From assembly GCA_963082975.1 (NCBI GenBank), contig OY720344.1, forward strand, positions 72,878,546-72,942,545: a stretch of DNA of 64,000 nucleotides, written 5' to 3'. Under the pieces are notes generated by a model. The model was not told the origin of the DNA. It saw nothing but the letters and a program-made list of their open reading frames with translations, and did not search any database. The DNA is from Labia minor. Its lineage: Eukaryota; Arthropoda; Insecta; Dermaptera; Spongiphoridae. Positions 44,574-55,985 of the stretch are shown here, in pieces (the first letter of the stretch is position 1; every line of letters begins with the position of its first letter). The translations under genes were made by a program, and so were the position numbers.

Positions 44574-46119
44574 TATATATTAAATTATGTAGGATAAAAG
44601 CGAGGGATATGACGCGATTTTCTATATCTCGAAAACTAACTCTTTTGGTGTGGAAAAGAGATTGGGGGTCGACAGTAGCCACTTACACGACCAGATGAAA
44701 CATGTCTACCTTAGTTATAAGCTTACTGTTGAAAAGGGAGGATTTGTTTTGTTCGTCATCTTAAAGATCAACACATGTGAAATTTCATCAAGGCTCGTAA
44801 TTTGTTTTCTTTTGCAATTTTTGAAAGTATAGTGTTATCTACGTTGTTGCACATTCTTTAAAATATGTAATAAGACTTATTTATCCACCTATCCTTCATT
44901 GTTTACTATTTGCAATTATTTTTCTAAAATTGTGTCGAAGGAGTGATATGACGCAATGTGTGTGCAAGGGATGTGGCGTGCATGCTTATCAGTGAAAAAT
45001 TTAACTCCACAGGCAATTTAGAAAGACGAGGGAAATATTCATGATCTCAGTTTTGAGTAAAGATATTATTTAACTTATGTACCCCCATTTAAATCTTAAA
45101 ACTCACCTGATTAAATATTTAAACATATCAACTTTATGAGTTTTTATTATTGTTTTACATGTAATTCCCCATAAACAATATTCTCCCCCTAGGAATATTG
45201 ACGAAAGTTGACTTGATTTTTGTAAATTTTAGTAGTTCTTATTTTAAGAATAAAGCTGCAATTTTTGCTATGAATACCTAATAGACCTAGGTACCATTAA
45301 CACCAGTAATCATGTCATAATAAGTATTAGCGTTTGAGATTTGGCAAAATCCCGAATTGTACATCATATTCCTTGATCTTACCTTAAACAATTTCATCAA
45401 ATTCATAACCTCTAAAATGAACTAATTATAATTAAAAATTCTGATAATCCAAGCTTAGATCTAATAATTGTTTTCTTAGTCAGATTAAAACAAAAACTTG
45501 AATCATTGCAATATTATGTTTTTGATATTAATTTATAGATAGCCTGTTATTAATTTAATCACTTTACTATCACTTTACTATTACAAAATTTAGAAAAAAA
45601 ACAATTAAGATAGACTCTACAGAAGCTTAAAAGTCCTTAATTTGTGAATTTACAAAAAATCTTTATATTACTCAATATTAAGAAGATAGGGATACTACAG
45701 ATGCAAAGCATATTTTGGATTAAGACAATTAATAATATTATTAAATATTTTAATATATACTTGAAATTATATGATGAGTTTATTTATAATATGTTAATTC
45801 TGTTAAATAGTAATCGACATTGTTGGAAGGAGTAAGTAAAAGAATATCATAAGAAGAAATAGTTAACAGAGAACACATTTAATGATTGTTTTGGAGTTAT
45901 TATACAAATTATTATCTCTTTCAGATTTGTCAAACAATAATAATAAAAAAAATAAATATTCTTCTCCGTGTTTTTTATTTGTATTTTGTTAGTGGGAATA
46001 TTTTCTTGTTGACAATCTTAGTATGGAAAGAGGTGTCAATGTCAATTTCAATTTTGTTATTTGATTTCGTTCAAGATTCCCTGTCCTGTCGTATGATTTA
46101 TGCGCCCTTTGAAACGAAT
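44574..46119. other. AT-rich stretch, no gene accepted
   Basis: 44590-44850 is moderately complex (AAAGCGAGGGATATGACGCG; GGGGGTCGACAGTAGCCACT) and unclassified. Short plus-strand frames at 44501, 45644 and 45886 look AT-driven. Confidence 0.5.
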
Positions 46120-46330
46120 AGTCTTTGAAGCAGCCGAGGGTGGGTGCCCTACGTTGGGGTCACGGAACTCCTTCCTCCGAAAGAGACGATTCATGTCAAC
46201 CTACTCTGATCGAGCTTTAAGTTTTTTCTCGTATTTGAATAGGACCCGGAAAGATATAGTATATAATAATAAAAATTGAACTCGGCTCATATGCAAATAA
46301 CAATCTTAAAATAGGAAAGGCTCGCTCGAA
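46120..46330. other. Balanced-composition island in the GPCR intron
   Basis: GCAGCCGAGGGTGGGTGCCC, GTTGGGGTCACGGAACTCC and GAGACGATTCATGTCAACC stand out from the AT-rich surroundings and match no repeat in this window. A conserved non-coding element is possible; unproven. Confidence 0.3.
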
Positions 46331-48122
46331 AAACGGAAGGTTTCTATGTCAAAGAGTAAAATGCAAAGGAATCTAAGTATAAGATTTTAAAGGATTAAGC
46401 TAATCTTATGTAATTTTGTTTTCTCTTTATTTTTTTTTGTTTGTTTGTTGGCTTTATTGTACTGGATTATATTACAAATGTTTTGAACATCCTTGTTTTT
46501 GTTCTTTGTATTTAAATTGAAACAACATCGCATTATCAAAATTTACATGAGGTTGGGGTGATAAAGGTAAATTTGCAAATATATATTTACTATCTTAAAT
46601 ATTAATATAATCAAAATATTATAAAAATAATAGTTACATCTTATTAATTGAAAGAGTATTTTTTCAAATTATTGGACACCCACTTGGATGAAAACGAAAT
46701 TTACCAGTCAATTCTAGTTTAATATCAAAAAAACTTTTTCAAATAAAATAATGGCGTATTTCTTCGTGTTTCACTGATAAAAATTATATAAATTTGCATA
46801 TAAATGCTCTAATCCATTTGACATTTTGACTACATAAATTAAATATGTCAAAACTATACCATTTTAGCTAGGCATGGATATTACAAATCTTATTTTGTTC
46901 CTTTTCTTTGTAAAATTTAATATAAAATAATTAACATATTTCTAATAATTGTACAAAAAATAAAAAAAGAATTATGTGTTTAATATGAAAATAAACATGA
47001 AGATGCTTAGTATGAAAATTTTTTAGATGTCACTAGCACAACATCAGGAAGAATATTAGTTTGGTATACCCACGAGATTATTTATTGTTTTGCCTAAAAA
47101 CGAATACGAAATTATATTCCCCGAACTCTTGATTCTCGGTAATGTTTAACTTGTCTCAACCGAAACAACCAGATTGATGGAGAGTGTATTGTCACCAGAC
47201 AAGTTTTGTGTGTGGAGAATTATTTTCTTGGCAGCAACTTGACAAAGGATCCAAAAAGAGGACAAAGAAATGCTTTGCTAAAAGGAATGCATTTCACTTC
47301 AATGTTATTATATAAAATAAAATAAAAAATAAAATTCTTATGTGTCAATTAGTTTTTACTCAATATTATTATAACAAAATAGTACCTAAAACCTAAACTA
47401 TTTCGTCAAATTAATCAATTTTTTTATTGCAACTCATAATGAAAATCATTAAATGATTAAATTTTCTTCCGCTACCCTCAATCAATAGAGGGAATGTTTT
47501 ATGACATTTTAATAAAAACATTAATAATAATACTTTTATTGTTGTTTTTTTAATTTAAACATACGGATGGATTTTCTAGTAAATATTAAACAACGAATAA
47601 GTATCGAAAATGTTTTAACATAATATACCTTACTACTATGGACAAAAGGTAATGTGACATTTTAAAATATTCATTTTTTAACCTAAATTTATTTTATATC
47701 CTTCAAAGTAATCCCTTCCCACTAAATAATATTCTTTATTAACTGTTTGATCAGTTGGAAGGAACTCGTTGTAAATAAAAAAAGTTAGCATGAGTTTGAT
47801 TTTTAACCGGCTCATGACCAGTAATTATCCATTTCAGAATGCCATCAATTAAGAATAAAATTAGTTTTTTCATTTTAAAAAAATTGCCAATAAAATTTAT
47901 AAATATGAAATATGTTAGAATTTATAATTTAACAAACGAAATGATATCAAACTTTGGTCAGATTTCAAGAACAGTCTTACCAACATAAAAGAAAATGATT
48001 GAATACAATTGATATGGATACCTAAATCTAAGTAAAGATATGTAAAACTTTTTTTTTACTCTTTGGTCATAATAATAAGTTTTGTTTTGTTTTAAATAAT
48101 ATTTTTCGCTGAATAAACATTT

Positions 48123-48163
<41 letters not shown>

Positions 48164-48550
48164 AATTAATAATTCTATTTTTTCAAGAAAAAATGAAAAA
48201 TGGTTTGTATACAAAAGTGAATGTTTGTTGTATTTTATTTACAACATGTGTAGTGTTCGTGTTTTATTTAATTTTCATTTTTAATATTTATCTACTTTGA
48301 ACAAGGGGGAGGGATTGTTTTTTTCTGTCTTTTTAAAAAACCCATCGTTCTGATTGCAAGTCATTTAAATCAAATCCTATTAAATGTTGTTTGTGTTATT
48401 TTGAGTGGAATTCCTGATTTTTTTTATAATAACCAAAAAACAAATGGAATTATTTCAATAAATTAATAGAGGGTTAATAAAAGGGTTGGATTAATTTTGT
48501 ATAATATTTAAGTGACAAACTAGAAAAATTATCACTTCAAAACAAAATAA
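46331..48550. other. AT-rich stretch with (TA)n
   Basis: No gene. A (TA)n tract lies at 48129-48159. A less AT-rich patch at 47090-47270 is unclassified. Confidence 0.6.
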
Positions 48551-49170
48551 GTTGACCTGTGGCCAGGTCCGAACCGACCGACGGTTTGAAGTAAATTAAT
48601 TTCCAGCTACAGAAACAATTTCAAATAATTTTAAGATATCTATTAATGTAATAAAAAACACATATGGATATAACATAAATATTTTTAATTTTATTTTATT
48701 TATAATATATATAAGTAAGAGCCGACTGTGACGTCACGAATGGCTGGATGACGTCATATAATTTTAATTAAGAAAAAACTAATAAAGATGATTTTTCTCG
48801 AGGATAAAACCAATATAAAGTGCATGATTCGTGGTGATATGTAAACAATCTCCTTATGTGAAATTTGGTGCGAAAATAACCCTTACCTTCCTATCGTCGA
48901 TCGCTAATACTACGGATTTGCACCAAAAGTTGATCAATTCATCATACTGATGCATTAAGTAAATATACCAAATTTCATCAAAATGCGTTGAGCCGTTCAG
49001 GCTGTACACATCTATACGGACGGACGGATGGAGGGACGGACAGACATCATGCTAAAAATACTTTTTTCTGTTAAGAAAATGCTTGATTCGTGGAGATATG
49101 TAAAAATCTCCACATGTGAAATTTGGTGTGAAAACAATACCTCCCTTACTATCGTCGGTCGGGGTAAAAA
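48551..49170 (+). repeat. Dispersed repeat family A, full-length copy
   Basis: Begins GTTGACCTGTGGCCAGGTCC with GACCGACGG after it, and ends CTTACTATCGTCGGTCGGGG. It holds TGACGTCA twice (48729-48736, 48749-48756; 20 bp apart), a first module ending CTATCGTCGATCGC near 48900, the motif CCAAATTTCATCAAAATGCG, a GGACGGAC tract (49015-49041), and a second module with the hairpin GTGGAGATATGTAAAAATCT. Near-identical in layout to 51934-52553. No protein. Confidence 0.9.
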
Positions 49171-49969
49171 TTATAAAAAATATTAATAAAACCAATCCTT
49201 AGTGCATTTTAATCCATTTATTTATTTTAAACCCATTTTAGGTTGATTTTCCATTACTGGATACAAAAAGTGTCCCACTATTTAAACTTTCGATTTTCAT
49301 TTGACCAACTACTAGAACAAAAAATACGTTTTGAAAAAAATTAAAAAAGAATATTTAAATATAAATTAACTGAATGTTTGTGTTGTAGTGATAATTAAAA
49401 ATAGTTGTACAATATGTTAGCACTTGTTTTGTTGTTATTCTCACTTTTATTACAGAATAATAGTGTTTTTTAATGAAAATTTCTTTTAACATGGTCCACG
49501 ACTGGTACATTTACCTTATATAAAATAAATTAATAATATATTAACATTTATCTCAATTGAATTTAATTATATCATTTTTGTTTTATATTTTTGTTATTTT
49601 AATTACTTCTTTATATTTCACAAATGAAACTATTTAAACAAAATAACTGATTTGAATTTGTATATAGAATTTCTCCCTCTCTTCGATATTGACAATCATA
49701 AGAGAAGGGTCTGGACATCCGCATTTTAGAATAAATTGCGCATAAAATTTACCATTTTTTTCAATTAAGAAAATTCGTAATTATATTATTTAGATTTAAT
49801 TTAAAAAAAAATGTGGAAAAAGTTATTTTTAATTGTTTTCTCAATGAAATTTTAGAAGGGATTTAATTTATTAATTTGAATTATTTATCATTGTTTTTAA
49901 TTTTAATTAAATTTTAATACAATTAAAATGAATACTTATAGAATTTATAGAATTTATTCCATTTTTTTA
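49171..49969. other. AT-rich stretch, nothing recognised
   Basis: Low-complexity AT-rich DNA; no gene or element seen. Confidence 0.6.
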
Positions 49970-50069
49970 TATTTATATGTGTTTGATTTATGTGTAATTT
50001 TGTAAAAATTTTGTAAATTATGAAATTGTATAATTTTGTATGCCGGATTAGGCAAAGACAAATAAATAC

Positions 50070-50110
<41 letters not shown>
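49970..50110 (+). mobile_element. LINE 3' end with (ATT)n tail
   Basis: TGTATGCCGGATTAGGCAAA followed by GACAAATAAATACTT and a (TTA)n run (50070-50110) is the usual 3' end of Jockey/I-type insect LINEs (GCCxxxxGGCAAAGACAAATAAAT plus tail). Only the 3' UTR is visible. Confidence 0.6.
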
Positions 50111-50111
<1 letters not shown>

Positions 50112-50640
50112 CAATTTATTATGATATAAAATCATATAATAATTTTCTTAATATATTTTTATTTTTAAACAAATTAGTTTTTAACCTCATTTAGTACTCA
50201 CAATATATATATATACGGTATATACTGATATATGTTTTTGAACTTTAAAAATATCCACATGACTTTGAAAGGCGAATCAAACTGTTTAAGTCTCATGAGG
50301 AAATTCAATTTATGTATTTTTTATTAATTAAGATAAATTAATAAATAGTATTTAGAAATATTAAAATCAAAATATTTATTTCAGGGTGACTTAATTATTA
50401 GAATATATATTTATAGCATACTATATATTTTTTATATATAATAATCACTTAAAAACAATTTTCATTTTTTAAATTGATATTCATTTAAATAGATAAAATT
50501 AAAAAACATTAAATCTTAATTTCTATTAAAATATTAAATAAGTTTGACCTAATTTATGAAATAAATTAATATAATTATTTTTAGTATGATTTAAATATTT
50601 TAAATGATATTTAATTAATTAAAAACTTATAATAAATTAA
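50111..50640. other. AT-rich stretch, nothing recognised
   Basis: Low-complexity AT-rich DNA only. Confidence 0.6.
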
Positions 50641-51660
50641 ATATTTTAATAATCCAGCCAATTGATAAAACATGAACAGTGACTTCGAATTGAAATAGAC
50701 ATCAGATGAATTCTTATTAAATGTTTTATAATGAACATTAATTTATGTGGTTTATTCAAATTATATAAAAACCCTTAAAAAGTGCCATGCATCAGAATAA
50801 TCTCGAATAAATATAAAAATACATTATATTATTTAGATTATCCCAGTATAAAATATAAAAGATAAATAACAAAAAATTATTCTTAAGTAATATATTGAAA
50901 AAAGATTTTTATAAGTTTATATAAAACTATATAATTTTATTTTTTTGTTATTTATTTAAATTAAAAAAATATTTTAAATTAATATTAAATAGAATAAATA
51001 CATATGGAAGTTATATTATACGTATATAATTAAATGAAAAGAATGAAAAATTATTTTGTGACAATTTTACAATGATAATTGTGAGGAGGAGATGAGAGGG
51101 TTGTAATTGGTTATCGAGTTATAATAAATGATAATAAACCTCACCCCGAGGTTGAATTTTGACAGGAACAGCGCCGCTCGCCGAGCGCCCTGGCTATGCG
51201 TGCGCACTCACACACCAACACCGATAGACTGACTACCGCTCGAGCGGCTGGCTAGGAAGAGCCCCTAGCATTTAGGCAACCCACTGCGCTAGTTTCCAAA
51301 TTTAAAATTTTCATATTTAAAGTACCTGGATTATCAAGCAGCCGCTCAGAAGATTAAAAATGTATTCTTTACTAACTGTTTTAATAATATTAATTAATTT
51401 TAATAATATTCTTAAATTTGAATTAGTAAATTGATTGAGTATATTGATTTATTATGATTATACTCTCTTCTGGTATTTTTATCTTATAATTAAATAATAA
51501 TTATTATTTATATATATATATACAATCTATATATTTATTGAATAAACCATAAATTAATATTTATTATAAAACATTTAATAAGAATTCATTTGATGACTAT
51601 TTCAATTCGAAGACACTGTTCATGTCATGCTAAATCAATTAGCTGGATTATTAAAATATT
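50641..51660. mobile_element. 1-kb element with about 120-bp inverted arms and a GC-rich core
   Basis: The left arm 50641-50759 (AATAATCCAGCCAATTGATA, CAGTGACTTCGAATTGAAAT, GAATTCTTATTAAATGTTTT) and the right arm 51538-51660 are inverse copies with scattered differences. Between them is mostly AT-rich DNA with a sharply GC-rich core at 51160-51295 (GCGCCGCTCGCCGAGCGCCC; perfect palindrome CCGCTCGAGCGG at 51236-51247). No transposase. Target duplication not visible. Superfamily unknown. Confidence 0.7.
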
Positions 51661-51933
51661 AATTTTAATCTTAATTTAAATTATCTAATTTATCATAAAA
51701 GTTAATATTTTCATTCAATTAATGTCATTTTATCATATTTATTAAATTTTTTATATGAATTAAGAAAGTTATACACATTTATTTTAAATATATATCATTT
51801 GAAAAAATAAATTATGTTTAAAAAATAAATTGGTTAATTTCCAATTTAAACAACGCGATTGAATGGATAAGAATTGTAAATATATAGAAACAATCTGTAA
51901 ATATAAAGAATAATTAAAATAAATTATAAATTA

Positions 51934-52553
51934 GTTGACCTGTGGCCAGATCCGAACAACCGACTGTGTGAAGTAAATTAATTTTCAGCTACAGAAACAA
52001 TATCAAATAATTTTAATATATCTATTAATGTTATAAAAAACAGATATGGATATAAAATAAATATTTTTAATTTTATTTTATTTATAATATATATATCTAA
52101 GACCAGGCTGTGACGTCATGAATGGCTGGATAACGTCATATAATTTTAATTAAGAAAAAACTAATAAAGATGATTTTTCCCGAGTATAAAACCAATGCAA
52201 ATTGAATGATTTGTGATGATATGTAAAAAATCTCATTTGAAATTTGGTGTGAAAATAACCCTTCTCTTCCTATCGACGATCGCTAATACTACCACTTCCG
52301 GTTTCCGGATTTACACCAAAAGTTGATCAATTCATCCTACTGATGCATTAAGTAAATATACCAAATTTCATCAAAATCCGTTGAGCCATTCAGGCTGTAC
52401 ACATCTATACGGACGGACGGACGGACAGACATCATGCTAAAAATACTTTTTTCTGTTAAGAAAATGCATGATTCGTGGAGATATGTAAAAATCTCCACAT
52501 GTGAAATTTGGTGTGAAAACAATACCTCCCTTACTATCGTCGGTCGGTAAAAA
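51934..52553 (+). repeat. Dispersed repeat family A, full-length copy
   Basis: GTTGACCTGTGGCCAGATCC to CTATCGTCGGTCGGTAAAAA. TGACGTCA at 52111-52118 and TAACGTCA at 52131-52138 (20 bp apart, the second worn by one base). ACTTCCGG near 52295, GGACGGACGGACGGACAGAC near 52410, and two tandem modules near 52197-52292 and 52460-52549. A 61-codon minus-strand frame inside is just repeat sequence. Confidence 0.9.
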
Positions 52554-54047
52554 CGTAATTGTTAAATGATCTTTTTAATTTGAGTAAAAAATATAAAAAA
52601 GGATTTTAATTCATAAAGATAAATTTCAGGTTACTGTTTATTATTATAAATAATTTCATAGGTTAAAATAATTAATATATCTGCACTAGACTATCTTACT
52701 ATTCATTCAATTAGTTTGAGTAATATATTAACCGAGTGATTAATTTATTATTTATATAAAGTAGTGGTTTAAAAATATATATAAGTCTAAAAATAAAGTT
52801 AAGTTTGAAATATCATTTAGTGTAATTTTGGAGAAAACGATTTAATATAGATATATAGTTAAGGTTAAACTTAACGGTTAGTAAACACACAGATTATATA
52901 TTAAGTCATAATTCCTGACAACAGTATATTGTTAAACATATTGTAAAATTTATAATTTATTAAAATCTGATACTCAAAGCTTCTTATTAAATTATTTATA
53001 TAATTATAAAGGGGCAAATAATCTAATTAAAACTAAAAGTACAAATAAACAAGTAAACAATATACTTTAATTATAATTTAATTATAAAGTAAATATTCAA
53101 CTATTCACAAAAATAAATCGAAAGTACTTGATTAAGGAAACCACACTCCTTTAATCATCTTTCAACCGTAGAATGAGAAAATATTAAAAAATTTTCTAAA
53201 ATGTCTTATCAAACTCAAGACTTTATAACAAAATAATTAATTATAGATTATTAATAGTTATTTAATGTTAAAAACTTTTATTAAGATGAATGAAAATTTG
53301 TTCATAATATATTTATCAATTGTTGAAATTTTGAAATTTAATACTTTCGAAAAAATATGCTAGTATATATTTCAAATACATATTAATAAATATCTAATTT
53401 AATATTTAGAAACCAGCTTTTCTCATTTTATCCTCAAATAAATTTGATTGGACTACTTTATTAATAGTAATATATTTTTTAGATTTTAACTTTAGTATCC
53501 CAAATTTCAAAAGAATATAAAATTGACTTTTAAGGCTAGAGAATTTGAACAGCCACCATATAAACCTCTTTCAAGACATCCTTCCTACTGAAAAGAGTAG
53601 TAAGAGTTGTTGACACACACACACACACACACACATTGAAGGTTACTCAGATCAAATTTAAGTAGCTTTGAATTATTTACTAATTCCTCAGAAACTCACT
53701 TTACTACATATTATTATATATTAGTGAATCAACCACAACGTTAAATTATCTTAAAATTGGTTATTTACTGGCTAAAAATTATTCTTCATTTAGATCATAT
53801 CGAATTTATCAAAATTCTGAAAATGTTAATTCAAATAGAAATTTATAATTAACTGATTATTACTAATTAAATAATTTGTATTAGATCAGGAACAATAAAT
53901 ATGTAAATTTTATAGTTATTCAGTTAATTGGTATATTACACACTTTTTTTATTCTGGGTTTCCTCCATCCAACACCTATTCTCTCCTTACTTCCTCATTA
54001 CGTATCACTTCGTCCTTGTTCTACTTTCCAAACGGTACGGCAACAAC
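52554..54047. other. AT-rich stretch with (AC)n
   Basis: No gene. An (AC)n tract lies at 53613-53634. Other parts are poly-A/T or unclassified. Confidence 0.6.
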
Positions 54048-54320
54048 CATTTTTTACTATCTCACCAAAGATAGTATTGCGATAACGAAAATTTTCGATG
54101 TCGAGTTTTTGATGTTTTTATACTTTTTGAAGGTTCCCGAGTCATTTTCACTAAGGTTGAGAAAAATGTCTGTATATGTGTGTATGAAGACAAGATTACG
54201 TAAAAACGGTTTGAGCTAGAATAATGAAATTTGGTATATGGGCATTATTCAAAATTCGTAGTTTTCTATCAACTTTTGAGAAATATAGCTAATTCGGAAG
54301 AGGGTCATTAACTACCTAAA
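54048..54320 (+). repeat. Dispersed repeat family C, full copy
   Basis: Starts TTTTTACTATCTCACCAAAG with the hairpin ACTATCT/AGATAGT, then GTATTGCGATAACGAAAATT, TTCGATGTCGAG, GTTCCCGAGTCATTTTCACT, a TGTGTGTA tract, AAAAACGGTTTGAGCTAGAA, TAATGAAATTTGGTATATGG and GAAGAGGGTCATTAACTACC. Same layout as 25616-25892 in the other direction. Confidence 0.82.
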
Positions 54321-55359
54321 TATTTATCAAAATATTTTTTAAATAAAACCTTAATACTATTCTTAAGAAGTGTCACCTAGTGGAGACCTTTTCCCATTAC
54401 GAAGAATCGTTATTTAAAAAAAATTATTTCATTTTTTGTTCAAAAAACAAATATTCAACAATTTATTTAATTTGTGGTCAAAATTCTTTAGTACCCTAAA
54501 TAATAATATCAAATTATTTATACTTTATATAATATAATAAACGATTAAAATTAATAATACAAATAAAATAAAATTTTAGTGTAACATTAAAAAAAAATGT
54601 ATAAAGTTAATTTTTTTAAAGATATTTTTATATAAAGAAGGTAAGAGCTACTCAAAGCCACTTCGAATAATTAATAATAAAAATCCAATAAGCATCACTC
54701 GAAAAAATATACAAAATCCGCACTGAATTTGATTACAGGTTAGTACTAGTAGGTTGTCAAACAGTTTTGACTGTGATTAAACGACCAGATAATCAAACAG
54801 GTTTGCAACAGAGCCATATCCTTCCAAAAGACCTGTTGCGGCTGTTTTTGTGCTTAAAGGAATTTTTATTATCACAATAAAATTAATACTGTTTTAGATT
54901 TGCGTTATTTTACTCCTTAATCTTTTAAGACCAATCGTTTAAGGTTTATGATTATTATTGTTCTATAATATTGTAGTAAATTGGCTTTAAGTATACACTA
55001 AGTTGTTTTTTAAAGGATTTTTAATTTGATCTTTAATGTGTGATGTGTGATTTCTACAATGGAATAGTTATAGGGTTATTGAAAATATATATATAGAATT
55101 CATCGTGGAGTTGGAAAAAACAAAAATAGTAATTGAAAACCCAGGTGATAGATGAGATTATTGATGACAAAATTTAAATGATCTCTATGTATTTCAAAAC
55201 ATTCAAAAGAAAGTTAAAAAGAAAATTGACATGAATCTTATCTTATTATACTAGCAAAAATTTATATATACATATATTTCTATTTTTGAAATATTAAACC
55301 GCCTGAAGGATTTTTTTGAAATTCACGCCATAGATAATTTGTATAAAGAAAAATCGATC
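54321..55359. other. AT-rich stretch, nothing recognised
   Basis: A moderately complex patch at 54715-54860 (GGTTTGCAACAGAGCCATAT; CTGTTGCGGCTG) is unclassified. No gene seen. Confidence 0.55.
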
Positions 55360-55500
55360 TGTATTGGTTTCAGCCTCGGTAAAATTAACTTTATTAGTTT
55401 TTTCTTAATTTAAAATTGGAAATTTAAATGACGTCAGCAACTTCGCTAGACAGCGCTCCTTATAAATACAAAATAGTATAAATAAAATAAAATTGAAACA
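55360..55500 (-). repeat. Diverged, partial family A repeat beside the GPCR exon
   Basis: TATTGGTTTCAGCCTCGGTA, then TTTTTTCTTAATTTAAAATT, TGACGTCA (55429-55436) and AAATAAAATAAAATTGAAA follow the inverse of the left half of family A. The second octamer is replaced. The terminal module and GGAC tract are missing. It lies about 115 bp from the exon, inside the intron. Confidence 0.65.
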
Positions 55501-55614
55501 TTCCTAAGTTTTAAAAATATCATAGTTGGTTATGAAAAGTGAAAACACGGGTTGGGGGAGATTATAAATTTCTCCAAAGAAGATAAGCAAAAATTTTAAA
55601 TAAGAATTGTATAC

Positions 55615-55932
55615 CTGTGCGTGAATGTACTTGGAATACCGCCTGGTGTTGATAACCAAAATGACCAAGAGGTTTGCGACAAGGATACCCGCAGAGAGCA
55701 GGAGCACGAACGCTGCCTGAAGGACATTCCAGGCGGAGGGTGGGGGCGCTGATGGCCCCGAATACCTCGGGTGGCTACAACTTGAGTTGTGTAGGGCGGG
55801 GGGAACGAGCCACCCGGCGGCTGCCGCCGCCGCTGCTGCCGCCGTGGCTGACTGGCCGCCCCCGCTCCCGCCCCCCGAGCTTCCACTACCACCCCCGTTG
55901 CTGCTGCTGCCGTGCGATTTGGCTGCGTCCAT
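55615..55932 (-). CDS. GPCR exon 1: N-terminus and transmembrane helix 1
   Basis: 106 codons on the minus strand. The start is taken at MDAAKSHG (55932). A longer in-frame start at 55983 would add 17 residues, but that stretch includes TTTTTTTTAGTGCAG, a good splice acceptor, so a spliced 5' UTR exon further right is likely. Residues 1-40 are Gly/Ser-rich plus nine or more Ala; an NSS glycosylation site is at 49-51; helix 1 is about 68-94 (AFVLLLSAGILVANLLVILV, with the conserved Asn at 87); loop 1 is NTRRYSKYIHAQ. It ends at the donor CAG/GTATAC in phase 0. Joined to 26069-26194 it gives a class A receptor start, with KYIHAQPRYLLTSLASNDLA across the joint. I recall this wording from orphan arthropod receptors annotated as trace-amine- or biogenic-amine-like; the ligand is unknown. 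The homopolymer-rich N-terminus makes its own start uncertain. Confidence 0.88.
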
Positions 55933-55985
55933 CCGACGCCTTGCCACCGTCTTCGTTACAACATGCTGCACTAAAAAAAACATCT

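Larger units (their letters stand above)
26195..55614 (-). other. Intron of the GPCR gene, about 29.4 kb
   Basis: The donor CAG/GTATAC sits at 55615/55614 and the acceptor TTCCAG/CCCC at 26195/26194. Joining them gives ...KYIHAQ + PRYLLT..., a continuous class A helix 1 - loop 1 - helix 2 sequence in phase 0. All mobile elements and repeats between these points are therefore intronic. Another small exon inside cannot be excluded, but the protein does not need one. Confidence 0.85.

Noticed and set aside
52337-52522. 61-codon minus-strand frame in a family A repeat
   Set aside because: The same frame is not kept in the other A copies, so it is repeat sequence rather than a protein.
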